A stretch of 64,000 bases of DNA from DASUNP01 sp963728545 (GTDB taxonomy: Bacteria; Acidobacteriota; Blastocatellia; UBA7656), in contig CAVSKO010000005.1 of the NCBI GenBank assembly GCA_963728545.1, forward strand, positions 62,001 through 126,000, written 5' to 3'. Of the stretch, positions 17,202-26,486 are shown piece by piece. Under the pieces are notes generated by a model. The model did no database searches. It worked only from the letters and a program-made list of their open reading frames with translations, and had not been told where the DNA came from. A program made the translations under genes and the position numbers. How positions within the stretch are numbered: position 1 is the stretch's first letter; every line of letters starts with the position of its first letter.

Positions 17202-19643
17202 TCAGACGCCGCTTGATGCGTCATCGCTGTGTTCACTCTCATCCAACCTGCCTAATTTTGGAGCCAGGTGCAGGGTAAACCGACTCCCCTTTTTCGCTCT
17301 CCCGGTTTGAATACAACTGTGTTCGATGAATCCGAGCGCCTCAAGCTGGGATATAACCGTAAAACAATGGCGCTGACTGAGGCCTGCCTGTCTTGCCAAT
17401 GTGGATACGGACATTTCACAGTCCGGCTTACCTATCGCGTGACTATTCTTGTAGAGCACCTCACAGACCGCCATTCTTCCGCGGCGGACTGCCCACCCCC
17501 ATCGTACTTTGAACTCTTCAAGGCTATCCCCTGCGGCAGAGTCTCGACTCGCCGGGAGGACTCTCTGTAACTGCCCCTGTCCTCCCATGCTCTCCGCCCC
17601 ATTCGTCGGCAGGCTTGCCGGCTCGTTTATTACGTCAAGGCTTTGCCATACGTATTGAGTGAAGGCAGCTAATGAGGTCCCTTCTTGATTGCTGAGGAAC
17701 TCCTCTACGTCAAACCGTGCTCTGTCGTCCATATTCCTTAGAACTCCTGCCAGCAGCCGGACGGTTCGCTTTGCTAGGATGTCGTGCCTGCCCGCCTCAA
17801 CGATTCTGCCGGCCTGCTCACTTTTCACTTTGTTTAGCCAGTGTCGCCTGGCCCTCTCGGCCATTTCCGCCAACATCTCTACGTTGTTTTTGTCTACCAC
17901 AAACCACTGACATCCGCCCTCCGTAGCCTCTGTACAATTGAGGTATTCCTGGCACCCTTGCGGGCCTCTGGGCAATACACAGTAACCGCAGCCTACTCGA
18001 TGAACTTCGATGAAGAGCGGGTTATTTTGTATCAGGTCGCGCCACCGTTCGTCCAATATCACCGGACGCCCCATCCTGAAGCCCCGCCCCAGGGTTTCGC
18101 CTTCCCGACAGCGGCATACTCCTCCCCGACCGCAGGCGCACTTTACTGCCTCCCCATCAAACCGTCCGTATAATTGTTCGAGCCACTCACTACCCTTGCC
18201 GTACAGCCCGCCCTCTTTCACCTTCCTCTGTAGCCAGTCGTCTTCATGCCGTGCGGCATGTTGATAGAACAATTGAGTGTCGAGGTTGGAGTGATTCAGG
18301 TCTTTCTGCCTGGCAATGACAGGGACCGTCGGGTCTGCGGCCAGGGCGGTTTGTCGGGTGTGGCGAGCGTCACCGAAACGCAGTTCTGCGATCTTTCCGT
18401 CCGGCTTCCCGTCAACAGAGATCCGCCATTTCTCTAAGACGCCCGGGATGGCCCTGAAGCGCTTCTCCCCGCCTTCTTTCCTGGCGCCGTCAGCTTTGCG
18501 ATAGCCTCTCATCCAGAGGTAAAACCCTTGATAGCTCAATCCTCTAACGACACGTCTCCCTTCTTGGAACAGGCGTCTGTAACGGCCGGCCCGGGAGCTG
18601 ACGTTTTGCGGGTGGTCGAGTTTGAAGCTAAAGACGCCAGGCCCACCCGTGTAGTTCCATTCCGACACCAGAATGAGTAGACTTTTTTCTTCAGGTACTG
18701 CTAACTCCCGGACCTCGTCGCCATAAGTAATGAGCGAACGCACACAATAGCAAACCATGTCCTCCCATTCGGGGCTGATGTAAACAAGTTCTGATCGCCC
18801 GCCCTTATTCGGCTGAAACCGACACCATAATGCATCTTTCGTGGGGCCTCCCCGACAAGGATACCTCACCAGTGGTCCGCTCGGACCCTCTCCGCGCGGG
18901 GCACCGAGCACTTCGGCGATGCGCCTCCCGAGGGCGATAGCCAACATCAACACACACAGGCGGAGGTGGTCGTAGCGGCGTAACAGGCTTTTTCCGTCGC
19001 GGTGAAGCGCAAGTCGGTTCGCCAGTTGGACCGTGACCGCTTCAGGAATCAGCCGATCTTTATCTGTAGCAACCTCCTGCCAGCTGCGGCGGTGCGAGCG
19101 CCGCACGGGCGGTACGACCCGGGGCGAGTTGTACTTTGCTCGCATGTAGAGCCAGAAGGCACGGATTTTTTCCTGTTTGCCGGCGACAGCGCGTGCCACC
19201 TCGCCCGGCTCCCTATCCGCCTCACTTATCACAGCTCGCCAGACTTCCGTGAATACCTCAGGAGACGCAATGGCTTCCAAGCAGTAGTAGTTTTGCCTGA
19301 CAAGGTACCGATCAATATCGTAGAGTCGCGCGGGTAATTTGGCGGTCTCTTGAGACAGGCCTTCTCCGCCCACCAGTTTGGCATAGCAGTAAAGCTTCAC
19401 ATAGGGCTTCAGGAACGATTTGAGGCGGCTGAACAGGAGGCGGTGCCGGATAGCTTCCGCCCGCCTGCCGTTTGTCGCGTAAGGCCACGCGTCCCAAACA
19501 TCATCAGCCAGGCGGAAGAGCCCCTTCGGGTCCCGTAGATCACCGGCCACGAAACGAGCTAGTTCCGCCCAATGATCGGGCGGGTACTCGTGGCTCGCCA
19601 GGGCGATTTCAGAGTCAGCCATCGACATGATTGCCTCGGCCAT
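17202..19643 (-). CDS. Large tyrosine-recombinase-like protein with zinc-type cysteines and C-terminal winged helix
   Basis: An intact 813-residue protein, third in a three-recombinase operon. Catalytic-type residues: Arg241 (LGRRIAEVLG), Arg427 (FGDARHTRQT), His451 (DLNHSNLDT) and Tyr460 (QLFYQH). The first His of the usual HxxR motif is Gly424. Cys-rich stretches follow at 502-512 (CACGRGGVCRC) and 552-578, probably zinc sites. A winged helix closes the protein at about 725-795 (STLARQAGLSQR..QLEALGFI..KKGSRFTLHL), close to that of the 285-residue protein at 10.7 kb. Three-recombinase modules occur in Tn554-like, RIT and GInt-type elements; a fused winged helix may take the place of a small separate accessory protein. 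It overlaps the preceding gene by 29 bases. Confidence 0.8.
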   Translation of the reverse strand: MAEAIMSMADSEIALASHEYPPDHWAELARFVAGDLRDPKGLFRLADDVWDAWPYATNGRRAEAIRHRLLFSRLKSFLKPYVKLYCYAKLVGGEGLSQETAKLPARLYDIDRYLVRQNYYCLEAIASPEVFTEVWRAVISEADREPGEVARAVAGKQEKIRAFWLYMRAKYNSPRVVPPVRRSHRRSWQEVATDKDRLIPEAVTVQLANRLALHRDGKSLLRRYDHLRLCVLMLAIALGRRIAEVLGAPRGEGPSGPLVRYPCRGGPTKDALWCRFQPNKGGRSELVYISPEWEDMVCYCVRSLITYGDEVRELAVPEEKSLLILVSEWNYTGGPGVFSFKLDHPQNVSSRAGRYRRLFQEGRRVVRGLSYQGFYLWMRGYRKADGARKEGGEKRFRAIPGVLEKWRISVDGKPDGKIAELRFGDARHTRQTALAADPTVPVIARQKDLNHSNLDTQLFYQHAARHEDDWLQRKVKEGGLYGKGSEWLEQLYGRFDGEAVKCACGRGGVCRCREGETLGRGFRMGRPVILDERWRDLIQNNPLFIEVHRVGCGYCVLPRGPQGCQEYLNCTEATEGGCQWFVVDKNNVEMLAEMAERARRHWLNKVKSEQAGRIVEAGRHDILAKRTVRLLAGVLRNMDDRARFDVEEFLSNQEGTSLAAFTQYVWQSLDVINEPASLPTNGAESMGGQGQLQRVLPASRDSAAGDSLEEFKVRWGWAVRRGRMAVCEVLYKNSHAIGKPDCEMSVSTLARQAGLSQRHCFTVISQLEALGFIEHSCIQTGRAKKGSRFTLHLAPKLGRLDESEHSDDASSGV

Positions 19644-21781
19644 CTTCTACGCACCTATCTGCCAGGGAGTCTGTGACGTATTGGTAGTTGGCTGTGAAGT
19701 GCTCAAGCTGGTAAGCCGCCTGGACCGTCAGGTGCGTAGCTCCGTTGGTGTAGCACAGCCTGTTGAGCTCCCTGCGCCGCCAGTTGAACTCGGTCTCCCA
19801 AGCTTGTAGGAATTCTTCACCGGTCGCCAGGTGCTCACACAAAGAACAAGGCGGCGGGTTGCCTCGCTCGGCTTTGACACAGGTGCTGTAGCGACAGAGC
19901 CCAACCTGCTGGTCGCGCTCCCGTTTGGCCGTCACGATCGCCGCCATCTCATCAGGATTGAGGCCCTCCAGCAAGAGCGGCCTCGACCAGAGCAGAAGCA
20001 CGCTCCGGGCGTAGGCGTCTAGCGACTCGACGACCCGCGCCGGGTGTTCAAACAGGTCCTGCTTGGCGTAAAGAATGGTCGTGCGGATGGAGGTGTGACC
20101 GAGCTGCCGCTGCAATGCGTACACGCTCCTTCCCCTGTAGAGTTGGCGAGTCGTGTAGGTGCGACGCAAGACGTTTGACGTCAGCCTGATCGGCTCCGCG
20201 TCACGTTTCAAATCATGTCTCCGGACGAATCGCCTTAATATCCAGTTGAATGCATCGCCGCTCTTGAAGAAGGTCCAACACCCGCACCCGCCCCAGGTGA
20301 GGAAAAGTCAATCCGTGCCGAGAGCCTCGCGGATCGGCCTAGTCATCGCCGCATAGAGGTCTAATTGCTTAGCCAGGAGGCCGGGGATCAGGACCATGCC
20401 TTCCTCATTTTTTTTATGGTGTCGCCACGCCAGTCCATAGAGAACCGGGCCGCAATTCGCGCCAATCCGTGGTGCGAAGATTTATTACGCTCCACCTCCT
20501 GAGCCCCGTGAACGCCATCAGCAGAACTATTAATCCGGCGCCCCAGTTTACGATTGGCTTTGCGTTCCTAAACACCCGGGCCCGCCCACTTAACCCGAGC
20601 GGATTAGACAGCCCTTCCACAAACCACTTTCCCACCCGGATATCTTCTAGGCAGTGTTTGATGACAGAGTCCAACTCTTCCTCCGATAAGAAGTCCTCTC
20701 CTTGCCTCCCCTTCGGGGGAGATGCCATCAGATACAACCACTGCAGTATTTTTTTTATCTCAGCTTGGCCGTCCGACCCGGATTGACAATCTGTATAGAG
20801 CTTTGCGAACAGTTTAAACAACGCATGGCGGGCTCTTTTCCGCTGAGCCGCAGAAAGTTCTCCGCGCCCGTTAGGATTGGGAGTATTCTTCCTGCGCCGA
20901 GGGCGCGAACCATGATTGCTCTCAAAACTGCTCGCCCACGCCCTTTGCACTGCTCCCAGCGAGGCCTCGCGGATGTCTTGCACCTCTGCCCCGAGTAGCT
21001 CGGCCGCCCACGCGAAGCTGTAATAATGGCTAATAATTGTGCCAGGCTCCAAATCTGATGACTCAAGCTCCTGCCTTAGGATTGCCCAGGCGAGGTCCCC
21101 TATGTCGCTGCGCAATGTCGATCGCTGCAACGTGCCTTTCCCGCAGAACTTGAAATCCCAACAATCATCATCCAGATCGATCCAGCCATTTTCAAAAACC
21201 TTGATATTGTGGCGATCGGAAGGCGGGGCTAAAGGTGCTACGCCCCGTCTCGTCACCTGTAAACGCGCCTTCACGAGTGCTTCAGTCAGCCAGGGTCCAT
21301 TAGAAGGATGAACTCCGGCAGCCTCATAGATCGCGTTCTCCTTCAGTCGATCAAGGGATCCGCCGTCCCGCACTATTTGCTGGATGGTGACCAGAACGAT
21401 TTCTCCGGCTGTCGGCAAGGATGCTCTAATCTTCTGATATTCGTCCCCCACCAATCGGTGGAGGGTTTTTGTTGAGATCCCCAAGGGCCTGCAAATTCTG
21501 GTGGGATTAAAATCGCGCTTAAAGCGAGCCCTCACCGCGGAGTCGGCCATTGCTTGCAGCAATCGTTGGCGTGCCCACTGCTCACGCAAGCGCGTCCAGG
21601 AGAGTTTCTTCAGAGCTCGGATCACTTCCGGGATAGGCAACCCGACAAATTCCTCGAAGTGCCGCCGCCCCGTCTTTGAGTAGACTGTTGCTTGCTCGAA
21701 AAAGACCTCGACCAGCCGGCGAATGCGTTCGTCATCCGCCCAACCAGCCTGTCCTGTGTTGGCTCTACCTTTTTTCTCCAT
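19615..21781 (-). pseudogene. Second tyrosine recombinase of the trio, broken by frameshift and stop
   Basis: About 720 residues if joined, near the size of TnpB of Tn554. The first frame (20414-21781, 455 residues) holds a long N-terminal region and the first catalytic block (FTGLRRWSVINLRTTDW). It ends at a run of eight A residues (minus strand, near 20409-20416). Shifting one base opens HHKKNEEGMVLIPGLLAKQL..REALGTD, and an in-frame TGA (20308-20310) then interrupts before LFLTWGG..FNWILRRF and the catalytic end LRRTYTTRQLY..LGHTSIRTTILYAK. Two lesions argue for decay, though the A8 run could also allow ribosomal slippage. It overlaps the first recombinase by 17 bases and the third by 29, typical of a coupled operon. 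Confidence 0.82.
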
Positions 21782-23007
21782 CTCTCAGTATCTCGATCAG
21801 CCCTGCCTCGTCGAACAACTCTTCAAGACCCGCATTGTCCTCGCCCACAAGATCATCAGCGAGCTCATCCCGAGAATCTAAATAGGGCTCAGAGGATGTG
21901 AGCGATCGGTGTCGCATCTGCCGCCGCAGGAGGGACACACTCCCGAGCCGCTGAAGGTCATAACCAAACGAGTGTCGTAGGGTATGCGGAGTACACGACT
22001 TGTCCCACGGCGGGTCCAAAGAAATGCGTAAGCAGTCTACCAGCTTACGAATTGACTGAGCAGTTAAACCCTGGCCATAATTCCGCAAGCTGTGGCTTAG
22101 GAAAACAACCCCGTCCTCTCTCAGCCTTGGAATTCACGACAGGACGAAACCCGGTCACGTACAGGAAAACCGCCTGCTCAACAAAGGGGTGGAGGTATAC
22201 TGGCAGACGTTCGCCGCCGTGCCCTTTCGTCACCAGATGGAGCTTGGAGTTGACCCGGTCAATGTCACAGAGCCTGATGGTCGAGATCTCACTGCGCCGA
22301 CTTCCGGCGTAACGCAAAATTAGCAGTATCGCTAGATTGCGAAAAAAAAGCGCGCCTCGCTGGCCTTCCGGATTTTCGCTAAAGCTGAGGTCCCCATCGG
22401 GTATAGCCTTCCCCCACCGCTCATAAGTTTGTCTGAGCAGCTTATTAAATTGCGCATCCGGCAGACCGAGTTTTTTTGGCGTGCTGTATTTGATCTTATG
22501 TACCCTGCTGATGCCGGCCAGCTTCCGGCGCCCTCCCAGTGAGCGGATCCAATCGACTACCTCGGTGGGAACCGGCCCATAACGCCGCCAGTCGAACCGC
22601 ACGTCGTATTGCGCCTCGATGTCTGCCGCCGTTGAGTACAGCAGGGCGAGCATCAGGTCGGCTGTCCGCTTTCCTCGTCGCCCCTTCAGCCCCACGTAGT
22701 CCCCATTCCGATCCTTGAATTTGTTTCCTAGCAGCCCCGATTTAAACAGGCAGAATTTCTCGTTGGTTACATCAAGCAACGAGAGCCCAAGGTGCGCACA
22801 AAACTCGACGTACAGCAAGGCGGCGCGCAAGAAAGTGTCGATCGAGCTGCGGGTCGCCCCCATAAAATCGGCCCTGTGTCGTAACGCAGTGTTGATGGGC
22901 GTGACGGGGATGCCCCCGGCGAGAATATGTGGAACGTCACCGCTCCTGGCAACCTCAATCGGAAACTCTAAGGGCGTTCTAAGTGATACGCCTGCCTCGC
23001 TGTCCAT
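21765..23007 (-). CDS. First tyrosine recombinase of the trio, frameshifted
   Basis: About 413 residues when joined, similar in size to TnpA of Tn554. It starts at ATG 23007 behind GGAGGGG. It has an N-terminal SAM-like region (SSIDTFLRAALLYVEFCAHL), the first catalytic Arg block (RYAGSRRSEISTIRL), and after a one-base break in a GGGG run at about 22108-22113 the block HTLRHSFGYDL, the RRQMRHRSLTSSEPYLD helix and Tyr. Removing one G gives GRVVFLSHSLRNYGQGLTAQ, so the lesion is clear. The gene is read away from the direct repeat at 23162, which lies 155 bp upstream. Together with the next two genes it probably catalyses movement of the island. Confidence 0.85.
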
Positions 23008-23161
23008 TTCCCCTCCGCTTTACCCCATCCGAGAACCAACTCTGCAGGGCGGCATGTTACTTACGAGTCACAAGATTGCCTGTACTAAGCGGCCCCAAAT
23101 TCAATCTCACAAGGTAGAATAGTTAGCTGTCTGATATTACTATCATTTCCAGGCTTCACCT

Positions 23162-23252
23162 CATCCGCAGTCACCATATTAGATCACGCGTCCGGCAACC
23201 TGTAGCCACATAGTGCAACAACTCTCTAGTCCTGCAATCCACGCACTTCATA
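23162..23252. repeat. 91-bp direct repeat, right copy
   Basis: Partner of the repeat at 3316-3406, same orientation. Bases 23194-23223 are identical to 3348-3377; the next 29 differ at four positions, all transitions. Both copies end (minus strand) in a short reading start, ATGGTGACTGCGGATGAGG here and ATGATGGCTGCGGATGGAG at the left copy, so they also share a start-codon context. It stands upstream of the recombinase trio and may be the right boundary or a recombinase binding site of the 19.8-kb island. Confidence 0.8.
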
Positions 23253-23364
23253 GCCTTCATCAAATCTCCGTAGGGCCGGATACCCTGTCATTCATGGCGG
23301 GGAGGAGGCCCGGCGCGTAGTTCAATACTTGAAAACTACGTCGAAAGCTGATTCACTCCGATGC

Positions 23365-24462
23365 GTGAAACTGATAGCGCAAGTCAAGCTGCTGCCGAGT
23401 AGAGAGCAGGCCCGTCTTCTCAAGCAATCCCTTGAGCAAGCCAACGATGCTTGCAACACTATCAGCGAACTTGCGTGGCAGGCTCAGACCTTCAGACAGT
23501 ACGCCATCCACAAAGCCTACTACTCGAAAGTGAGGAAGCAATTCGGGCTTTCGGCTCAGATTATTGTGCGCTGCATCGCTAAAGTTGCCGATGCCTACAA
23601 GCTGGATAAGCAAACGCAAAGGCGATTCAAACCGCTTGGCGCAATCGCTTTCGATGACCGCATCCTGACGTGGCGAACCGAAAAGCAATTCGTCAATATC
23701 TGGACTATCGGCGGTCGGCAACCAATCCCTTACGCCTGTGGCGAGTGTCAGAAGAAAATACTTGAATCCAGACAAGGCGAGTCTGACCTTGTGTATCGTA
23801 GGGGCAACTTCTACCTGCTTGCTGTGTGCGAGATTCCAGAACCGACGCCGCAAGAGATAGACGATGCCATTGGCGTTGATTTCGGGATCGTCAACATCGC
23901 TACTGACTCTGACGGGCAAACCTATAGTGGTGAAGCTATAGAGCAGAACCGCCAGTGGTATCAAAAGCGCAGAAGCATCTTGCAGCAAGTAGGCACTCGC
24001 TCTGCCAAACGCAGACTCAAGAAACTGAGCGGCAAACAGAGCCGCTATCAACGCGACGTGAACCATAGAATTAGCAAGGAACTTGTCTCTAAAGCCAAAG
24101 ACACGAACAGAGTGATTGCTATAGAGAATTTGAAGCACATTCGCTCTCGGACAACCGTTAGGCGTAAAGACAGAGCCAAGCATTCCAACTGGACTTTCTC
24201 TCAACTTAGAGCATTCCTGACGTATAAGGCGAAGCGTGAAGGTGTCGGCGTAATTGCGGTTGACCCGAGCAACACCAGCCGCACCTGCTCTGCTTGCGGC
24301 CACTGTCGGAAAGCGAGCCGCAAGAATCAGGCTGAGTTTGTTTGTAAAGTCTGTTCGCATAGGTCCAATGCTGATTACAACGCTGCGCTAAACATTCGCT
24401 TACGCGCTATTGTCAACAAGCGCATGGTGTCGCAACCGCAGACACAAGCCGCTTCCCTTTAG
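23365..24462 (+). CDS. tnpB: TnpB RNA-guided nuclease, IS200/IS605 family, without TnpA
   Basis: A 365-residue TnpB, the ancestor type of Cas12. It starts VKLIAQVKLLPS at GTG 23365, the usual N-terminus of the family; an earlier TTG in frame adds 12 non-conserved residues. The split RuvC site is complete: Asp172 (IGVDFG), Glu254 (AIENLKH) and Asp337 (ADYNAALN). A zinc finger lies between (CSACGHC..CKVCSH; Cys308, 311, 327, 330). No tnpA gene is found on either side, so this is a solitary IS1341-type unit. The gene is intact in a neighbourhood full of frameshifts, which suggests recent arrival or selection. It lies 112 bp to the right of the second direct repeat. Confidence 0.95.
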   Translation: MKLIAQVKLLPSREQARLLKQSLEQANDACNTISELAWQAQTFRQYAIHKAYYSKVRKQFGLSAQIIVRCIAKVADAYKLDKQTQRRFKPLGAIAFDDRILTWRTEKQFVNIWTIGGRQPIPYACGECQKKILESRQGESDLVYRRGNFYLLAVCEIPEPTPQEIDDAIGVDFGIVNIATDSDGQTYSGEAIEQNRQWYQKRRSILQQVGTRSAKRRLKKLSGKQSRYQRDVNHRISKELVSKAKDTNRVIAIENLKHIRSRTTVRRKDRAKHSNWTFSQLRAFLTYKAKREGVGVIAVDPSNTSRTCSACGHCRKASRKNQAEFVCKVCSHRSNADYNAALNIRLRAIVNKRMVSQPQTQAASL

Positions 24463-24476
24463 GGAGCGGTAGTTGA
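24340..24476 (+). ncRNA. Candidate omega-RNA and right end of the tnpB element
   Basis: The tail of tnpB and the bases just beyond carry the structure known for IS200/IS605 right ends: a hairpin CCGCTTCCC-ttta-GGGAGCGG (24449-24469, one bulged T) followed by TAGTTGAC. In related elements the guide RNA of TnpB overlaps the gene's 3' end, ends at this hairpin boundary and continues into the flanking DNA as guide. The 5' limit given here is only a guess. The guide would start near 24477-24481. Confidence 0.5.
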
Positions 24477-24480
24477 CTGA

Positions 24481-24835
24481 TGACTCGGAGGTAAATGCTC
24501 GAGTTCGATAGCAGACTCAGAACTTCCCTACCTCTCACGCCAGCCCGCCGGCTGCACTTGCAATTCAGGGTGTCTCCGATTCAGCCCCGGTTCCACCTAT
24601 ATATTTATAGACAGGATGCGAGATGTGCCCTACGTGTGACCTCAAATTTGCCGATGCAATTCTTGCAGCAGACCCGAGCGCGAACATTATCGCGCCGGTC
24701 GATCTCAACGACTTCTAGATGTGCGGAAGATTACGCAAAAGCCCAGCTCTTATCTAGAAGATTATCAGGAAGAAGATTCGCTTGATATGCCAGCAAATGA
24801 GCCTCTATAAAGAGAGTTCGGTTACAAGTGACCTA
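24481..24835. other. Intergenic stretch downstream of tnpB
   Basis: About 355 bases without a convincing gene. A 31-codon frame (24623-24718) starting MCPTCDLKFADAILAADP has a coding-like composition but no match I can name; it may be the end of a gene truncated by the tnpB insertion. A 96-codon frame on the same strand (24495-24785) overlaps it and looks random. Confidence 0.4.
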
Positions 24836-25321
24836 TTAATCACTATTCTTATTCGCCCGGTAACTGTCAAGGATCGACCGAATCAGACTTGCCGGCGCGC
24901 GAAACGTAGTTTGTTGTAAGGCATCGAGTGCTGCCGGCAGATCCTCCAAACCGCGTCTCGCGGCGGCAGCCAAAATGGCGAGCGTGCCGGTCACCGTAAG
25001 CCCGCGCTCGATTGCTGCAAGTCGCGCCTTTCTATCATCCATTAGAACCAGATCAGCCTGTAGATGGACGGCTAGTGCGATAACCTCCCTTTCTCCATGG
25101 CCTAGATTTAGTGGCATCTGTGGCACGCCTTGAGTGTGGACCTCAACCCATGAAGGCAGATTCTCCACCCACTTGCGCACCTTTTCGGGTGTGCTTACGC
25201 GCCGCATTTCCTCTCGTACAGCTTGAGGCAAGATGATGCGGCCATATAACTGTTTCAGAAGTTCTATTCGATCGATGAGGATGAGATAATTAACGGGGGT
25301 TGTATCCGCTACAACGATCAT
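24836..25321 (-). CDS. DUF3368 PIN-fold toxin
   Basis: A 161-residue probable RNase. DTTPVNYLILIDRIELL is the first conserved PIN-like segment with its Asp, LGHGEREVIALAV the Glu-containing middle and LVLMDDRKARLAAIERGLTV the late double Asp, followed by GTLAILAAAARRGL. It overlaps the UPF0175 gene upstream by 4 bases, the common arrangement for this toxin-antitoxin type. It marks the edge of the accessory region. Confidence 0.88.
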   Translation of the reverse strand: MIVVADTTPVNYLILIDRIELLKQLYGRIILPQAVREEMRRVSTPEKVRKWVENLPSWVEVHTQGVPQMPLNLGHGEREVIALAVHLQADLVLMDDRKARLAAIERGLTVTGTLAILAAAARRGLEDLPAALDALQQTTFRAPASLIRSILDSYRANKNSD

Positions 25322-25581
25322 TCGGAGATGGTTTGTTCGATAGCCGCAACGTCTTCATTGAGGTTTTCCAGTGTGTAGAGCAGATCAACCTTTCGCTGCT
25401 TTAAGAATATTTCAGTATCCCACACCGACAGACCCAGCATTTCCGCAACCTGCCCCAGGCTGAGAGCTTCGGACCGGTAGCCCTCAATAGCCAGAGCCTC
25501 CAATGCCCGGCGTTCGAGGTCGCCCCACCGGGCCTGTAACTGCTGTGCGATCTCTTCGGGAAGGTCAATGGTGACAGACAT
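25318..25581 (-). CDS. UPF0175 antitoxin
   Basis: An 87-residue protein of the UPF0175 family: VTIDLPEEIAQQL at the start, then LERRALEALAIEGYRSEALS and a helix-turn-helix, GQVAEMLGLSVWDTEIFLKQ. It is the antitoxin of the overlapping DUF3368 gene and probably binds its own promoter. The stop codon shares bases with the toxin start, so the two are translationally coupled. Confidence 0.88.
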   Translation of the reverse strand: MSVTIDLPEEIAQQLQARWGDLERRALEALAIEGYRSEALSLGQVAEMLGLSVWDTEIFLKQRKVDLLYTLENLNEDVAAIEQTISE

Positions 25582-25670
25582 AACTCCTCCTCAGCATCTT
25601 ACTTCTAATATCCGGACCATATCTTACCATAAATATGGGAAATACTATCGCTTACCAAAAGGCTTCAAAT

Positions 25671-25996
25671 TCAGTTAGTCGGAATTGCGTGAGCTGTTAA
25701 GCACGTTGCTATGCTCGTTATCAATTCCTCAATATAAGGCTTGAGTATGTAGGCTTGCAGTCAGCCCGTAGCGCTTCTTTGAGCTCACCTTTAGTTGGTG
25801 TGTCTGAATAAAGGATCAGAGGGGTGTGAATATCGAGGCTGCGTATCTGTTTGCAGAATCGTTCCCCTGTTCCATCTTGAAAGGAGCCTGGCCTGTCGTC
25901 TTCTGAAAACAAAACCCATTTACCCTGCGCAAGGCATGAATATCTATACAGTGATGACAGGAGACAGATGTGGATCTGCCGCCTTTGCTGCTGCAT
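25671..25996 (-). pseudogene. Broken response-regulator receiver domain
   Basis: Only the second half of a receiver-only protein can be read: FQDGTGERFCKQIRSLDIHT, PLILYSDTPTKGELKEALRAD, then after a one-base shift near 25745 the typical end AYILKPYIEELITSI with the conserved Lys-Pro. The N-terminal half with the DD pair and phosphorylated Asp is degraded beyond recognition. Receiver-only proteins with the DGTG..CRQIR pattern are common in soil acidobacteria, as far as I recall. It overlaps the start of the next minus-strand gene's 3' end, another sign it is no longer functional. Confidence 0.7.
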
Positions 25997-26486
25997 CAGG
26001 TGGCGATGGTGATAATGCGAGCACGTAACAAGACAGCGAATCGTCTTGCCTACGCACGAAGAATACTATTTCCTTTCTCGGATCATAGTTCTGGATCATC
26101 TTAGGGCTGTTGTTACTACTGTCCGTGCCGAATATATAGTGGAAGGACCAGCCTATTGAAGTAAGCTCATCTGTAAGGTCGTTAGTTTCAATTTCTAAAT
26201 CAACTAACATGGCGCCGCGCCCATGGGCATTAAATCCCCACCAGGCGAAACATGCTGCTTCTGCCCAAACATCTTTTAGGATATCAAGTTCTAGTTGACT
26301 ACCACTATCATTTAACATAGGCACTCCTTCCAGCTTACCGTCGAACACGGGGGCATTAGAAGTTTTAGACTCCAGGTTAGCTCCCCGCCAAACGATAGCA
26401 ATCCTTATGCCAGGCAAAGTTGCAGGATTATGTTTTCTGCATGTTTCCCAAGTCGAGGCTAATAGGTTGGAAAGCGAAGCTAACAT
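25944..26486 (-). CDS. Hypothetical protein, unrecognised
   Basis: A 180-residue protein I do not recognise. No signal peptide or membrane helix. It is fairly acidic and contains ELDILKDVWAEAACFAWWGF and GAMLVDLEIETNDLTDELTS; the mixed aromatic content and even residue use look like a real folded protein. The start at 26486 has no strong ribosome-binding site. It lies in a debris-rich region between a toxin-antitoxin pair and a regulator gene, so it may be a passenger. Confidence 0.5.
   Translation of the reverse strand: MLASLSNLLASTWETCRKHNPATLPGIRIAIVWRGANLESKTSNAPVFDGKLEGVPMLNDSGSQLELDILKDVWAEAACFAWWGFNAHGRGAMLVDLEIETNDLTDELTSIGWSFHYIFGTDSSNNSPKMIQNYDPRKEIVFFVRRQDDSLSCYVLALSPSPPDAAAKAADPHLSPVITV

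Noticed and set aside
23353..24360. 335-codon open frame antisense to tnpB
   Set aside because: A shadow of the tnpB coding frame; no protein motif.
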